Of a DNA stretch of 64,000 nt, positions 60,501 through 64,000 are shown one piece after another. Below the pieces are notes generated by a model that ran no database searches, was not told the origin of the DNA, and saw only the letters and a list, made by a program, of their open reading frames with translations. Every line of letters starts with the position of its first letter. Positions within the stretch are counted from its first letter, which is position 1. Source of the DNA: Rostratula benghalensis (lineage: Eukaryota; Chordata; Aves; Charadriiformes; Rostratulidae); contig VXAI01000021.1 in NCBI GenBank assembly GCA_013399305.1, forward strand, positions 7,282,794-7,346,793, read 5' to 3'. Position numbers and translations under genes: made by a program.

Positions 60501-63500
60501 GCTAATACCATACATTCCTTTTGCCACTACTTAGTTAATCAGTCAAGAGAAATCATAAAGGTGCTACAGCCTTCTTAAGACAATTCATTTCTTAACAAGG
60601 GACCAGCATGTTACATAGACTGTTGCAAACCTATATTGTATTGTGCACCTAATATTTTGGAACAATGTCTCTCAAAAAACATAAAGTCAGTTTGTAAACG
60701 AAAGGCATTTACTTATGCTGTGCTATTATACTGAAAGTTACTTCAGATACTGCATGATTTGGGGAGTTTTTGTCTTTCAGAAAAACACAATTAAAGGCTT
60801 AGGCTCACAGCAGGTGTTAGTGCTTTTTTATTACAATACAGTCAAGGTTTCTATTTCTCAGTTGAGTGTTCTTCCAATCTCACTTCAAATATTCTCCACA
60901 AAACATGCTGCCTGCAAACTTTTGTTGGTGGCAATGTAAGTATCAAGGTCACACATCAATATAAATCAGTTGTACACAGCTCCGTTTCTCTCCCCTCTGT
61001 GACTGGAATTACAAAATCTCTTCCTGCATACCTTGCACAGCTCTGTATCTGGCAGAGTTTTCAGAGCCTATGTATTGGCAGTTTTAATAACTTTAACAAC
61101 ATTAGCTTAGATAAATATGCTAATGGCAATTGAAAAACTGAAACGAAGATGTGCCCAACTTTGTCAGAACTGTTGCTCTCTCCACTAGCTCCACTGAAAA
61201 AACCCCTCTTCTGTCCATTTCCAAGTACACACAACCATGTGGTTGGGACTTGAGACACAAATCCCAGCGGTGAAATCCAGAGGACAGGAGCTGCAGGAGC
61301 AGACCAGAAGAGTTAGTTATAACTGGAGATTAGTTCTGGGTAAAACCAGGAGCGATCCTACAGCTACACTGCAGGAATGGATTCCCTGGAAATCAAAACA
61401 CAGCAGGAGATGATGTCAGAAGCCAGAGTGGTACTTACACACAGCCTGGAACTGATGGTACATTATCACAGGTGCTTCTCTTAATCCGTGGACACTTGTT
61501 GGATTTTTCTGGCTGCTTCTACTTTAGACTGGGAAAAGTCTAAGATATGAAATCCTAGCCGGCTTTCCTTTGAGCAGACAGTAAGGATTTTTGTGAGACT
61601 ATGCTCTGTGTCAGTCCTTTTGGGGATAACAGACAGCATTGAACTGTTTATTCATACATAGAATGATTATAACACCTTCGCTTATTGTCTTCCTTCTGTG
61701 CCTTAACTCCCTATAGTTATTTTTCATTCACATTCACCATTCCATGACCGTTCTGTTTTTATCTTCTTTCCATTAATTTTCTCATACTCTTGCCTCTTAC
61801 TCATATTTTCTAATTAATCATTCCTTAACAGTTCACATACCACTTACCTACCCATTTCTTCTATTCCAAACTGTTCTTTTAATTTTCCTCCATCCCCTAT
61901 TTCTTGGAACCTCTGTCTCTGAAAATCTGTACACCTTTGCTCTTCACTTTTGAAAACATCCCTCCACTTAAGCTTGCTATTGATAATGGTGGAAACTAAA
62001 TAAAACAGCCTCCCATACTTAATGCAAGAAACAAACATCCTTTTCTCTTCTGGCTGCTCCTTCTGTGTGCCCCTACAACTGACCACTTCTGGTGGAAATG
62101 CCCCAAGTCATTTTTGCTTTTCAGCTTTTAATCTTGCACAGGGATTTGAGAAAAAAGCAAAGAAACAACTGCCCCTAGGACACTGTAAGGCACATTCTTT
62201 TTTTAGCCTACTCAACTGAAGTGTTAGGATACTGTCAGATGCTTTATCTCTATTCTGTCACCTACAAGAAAATTCAATGCAAGTATCTTTCAGTGACAGG
62301 TATTTCTGTAACTTAGGATTTCTACAACAACCCAACCCTAAACGATTAAACCATTGCATTCCAAAGTACTTCGGTTCATGATCCTAATGTGCCAAGAACC
62401 CTCCAGTGGTTCCTTAATATGTTGCTTCCACACAGGCCAGCACGCTCACTGAGCAAAATAATCTGCCCTTTGCTAGGATTGTATGGAGTTCTAAATGGCC
62501 TGTATTGATTCTGGGATGTTAAGACTTCTTTCACTTAGGTTTATATTTTAAAGACTGAAAGCTCACTAAATCTTCCTGTTTCTTTACACCTCTGCCCAGA
62601 TTCCTGAAAGCTCCCTTGTATTCTCAAAAAAGCCACCCTTTTTCCAATCACTTATCCCCATCATTTCTGTCCATTCCTTCCATTACTCCTGGTTCATGCA
62701 GACATTTCTGCCTTCATTGAGCCTTCCTCCTGGTCTCATTTTTACCTGCAAACTCCTTTTGGACTTTTAATTTACCTTCTATTCGATGACCTTTCAGCTT
62801 CTCCAGTATCTCCCAATTTACTGCTACTCACAGTTAATCTGTTTTTCCTTCTCTTTTGGACATCATCTTCAACTATGTAACTGAATGTATGTATCTACAA
62901 TCTTTCACCTGTCAAGGGTCATGAACATATATATCTAATTAAAATACAATTTCAGGACATTATATATATATATATGAAAAATGTTACATTTGTAACCTTA
63001 TAATGACGTCTCTTTTTATGGCTCTGATACTCAAAAGTATGTACCATAAAGTTAATCTGTAAGGAAGGATTAATGTTGCTGTATCTAATAACAGCTCATA
63101 CTTCCTGAAATGCTCATCCACAGTCTACAAATTTTGCTTAATTTGCTATGAATTATTCCTGCATAAAGAGCCCAAAGATCTAATGACTTAAAGAAAATTA
63201 ACTTTATATAGGTTCTTCTGAAGTAAACAAGCCAAACTGTTACCCCAAACATTTTGCCTGGCATTCCTCTGTTAAAACAATCGCATGTTCTACCTGAAAA
63301 TGGCATTTGAAGTAGCCTATGTCACAGATAAATATCAAGTACTTTGCTTGAGCAAATGACAAAATTTTGTTCTTCAGGGCAGCTCTCACTTAAACTCTCT
63401 TGAATTTTAATTTATCTTTTTTATACGATTAATTTAGATATTCTATATTAACAGCATATCCTTAAATGTACTTTACCTTAATACCACTGCTTTTAGGTTT

Positions 63501-64000
63501 TAATTCCCCCCAATCTCCAACTGATGGAATATTACCAAATTTCTTCTTAGCAATACTGCATAAAGCATAAAAAAATATTTATTGTGCTGCTTTCCAGGTA
63601 AGCCGTTATAAAAGACAATGGATAGGACTAGGTAATATGTATCGTAGTTATCACATGCATTACTACTTCAAAAAGTATATGCACCAAATGGAACAGATAC
63701 TAATCTCAACCATGCCAATATAAAATCTCTGCAAACAATAACTTATGTTTTCCTGACATTTTTCTGCTTTTATTCCACATCTTTTGTAGCAGAAAGACAA
63801 AGTGAAATCTGGCCCAGAGACTACTTATAATAAATCCATTTGTTTATTATTCACAATACAACATATGTTCCCCTAATTATGTTTTTGAGCAAAAGTAGCA
63901 ATGACATTTTGGCCATATGTCTACTTATCCATTTCAGAATAAGTGTTCTTTTGACACATGTGCGTTATGTAATGGTCAGAATCGTTGATTGAAAGTTTGG
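57548..64000. other. Unique AT-rich DNA, no recognised gene
   Basis: No interspersed repeat recognised. A 133-codon plus-strand frame at 59504-59905 is the longest non-CR1 frame but is compositionally like its surroundings and unrecognised. The plus strand is pyrimidine-biased around 61.64-61.90 and 62.56-62.87 kb. A (TA)n run lies at 62961-62975. Confidence 0.55.
62961..62975. repeat. (TA)n simple repeat
   Basis: Seven TA units. Confidence 0.85.

Overview
The window looks like nuclear DNA of a bird. The only abundant interspersed repeat is CR1, the LINE family that dominates bird genomes. At least six clear copies are present, in both orientations, and several end in the CR1 3' octamer (ATTCTATG or ATTCTGTG type). 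Otherwise the sequence is AT-rich and nearly repeat-free, with one CpG island. Turtles and crocodilians also carry CR1, so the wider group Sauropsida is safer than any species name. I cannot name the species or the locus.

Layout. Positions 1-4620 are unique AT-rich DNA. Positions 4621-6290 hold a 1.7 kb minus-strand CR1 with a broken reverse-transcriptase reading frame and two odd internal rearrangements. Positions 6291-18185 are mostly unique, with a small CR1 tail at 12.7 kb, a long pyrimidine tract at 8.8 kb and a 41-42 bp tandem duplication at 14.55 kb. Positions 18186-18495 are a CpG island with a YY1-type initiator motif reading on the minus strand, so this is the best candidate promoter. 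Positions 18496-41756 are unique, apart from a possible very old LINE remnant near 25.7 kb. Four more CR1 pieces lie at 41.76-42.33, 43.02-43.34, 45.55-45.80 and 55.49-56.24 kb, and a fifth at 57.38-57.55 kb. The rest, to 64000, is unique AT-rich DNA.

Genes. I recognise no host protein-coding gene. Apart from the CR1 reverse-transcriptase pieces, the open reading frames are of the length expected by chance in AT-rich DNA. On the minus strand I found several short segments bounded by consensus splice sites and open in at least one frame (13.0, 14.0, 18.7, 22.3, 28.6, 28.9, 30.6, 33.4 and 45.3 kb). They would fit introns and small exons of a minus-strand gene, but similar pairs occur on the plus strand, the proteins are unrecognised and the phases do not clearly join. 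They are listed as low-confidence candidates. The window is most simply intronic or intergenic bird DNA. I see no operon, CRISPR array, rRNA, tRNA or novel defence or metabolic system.
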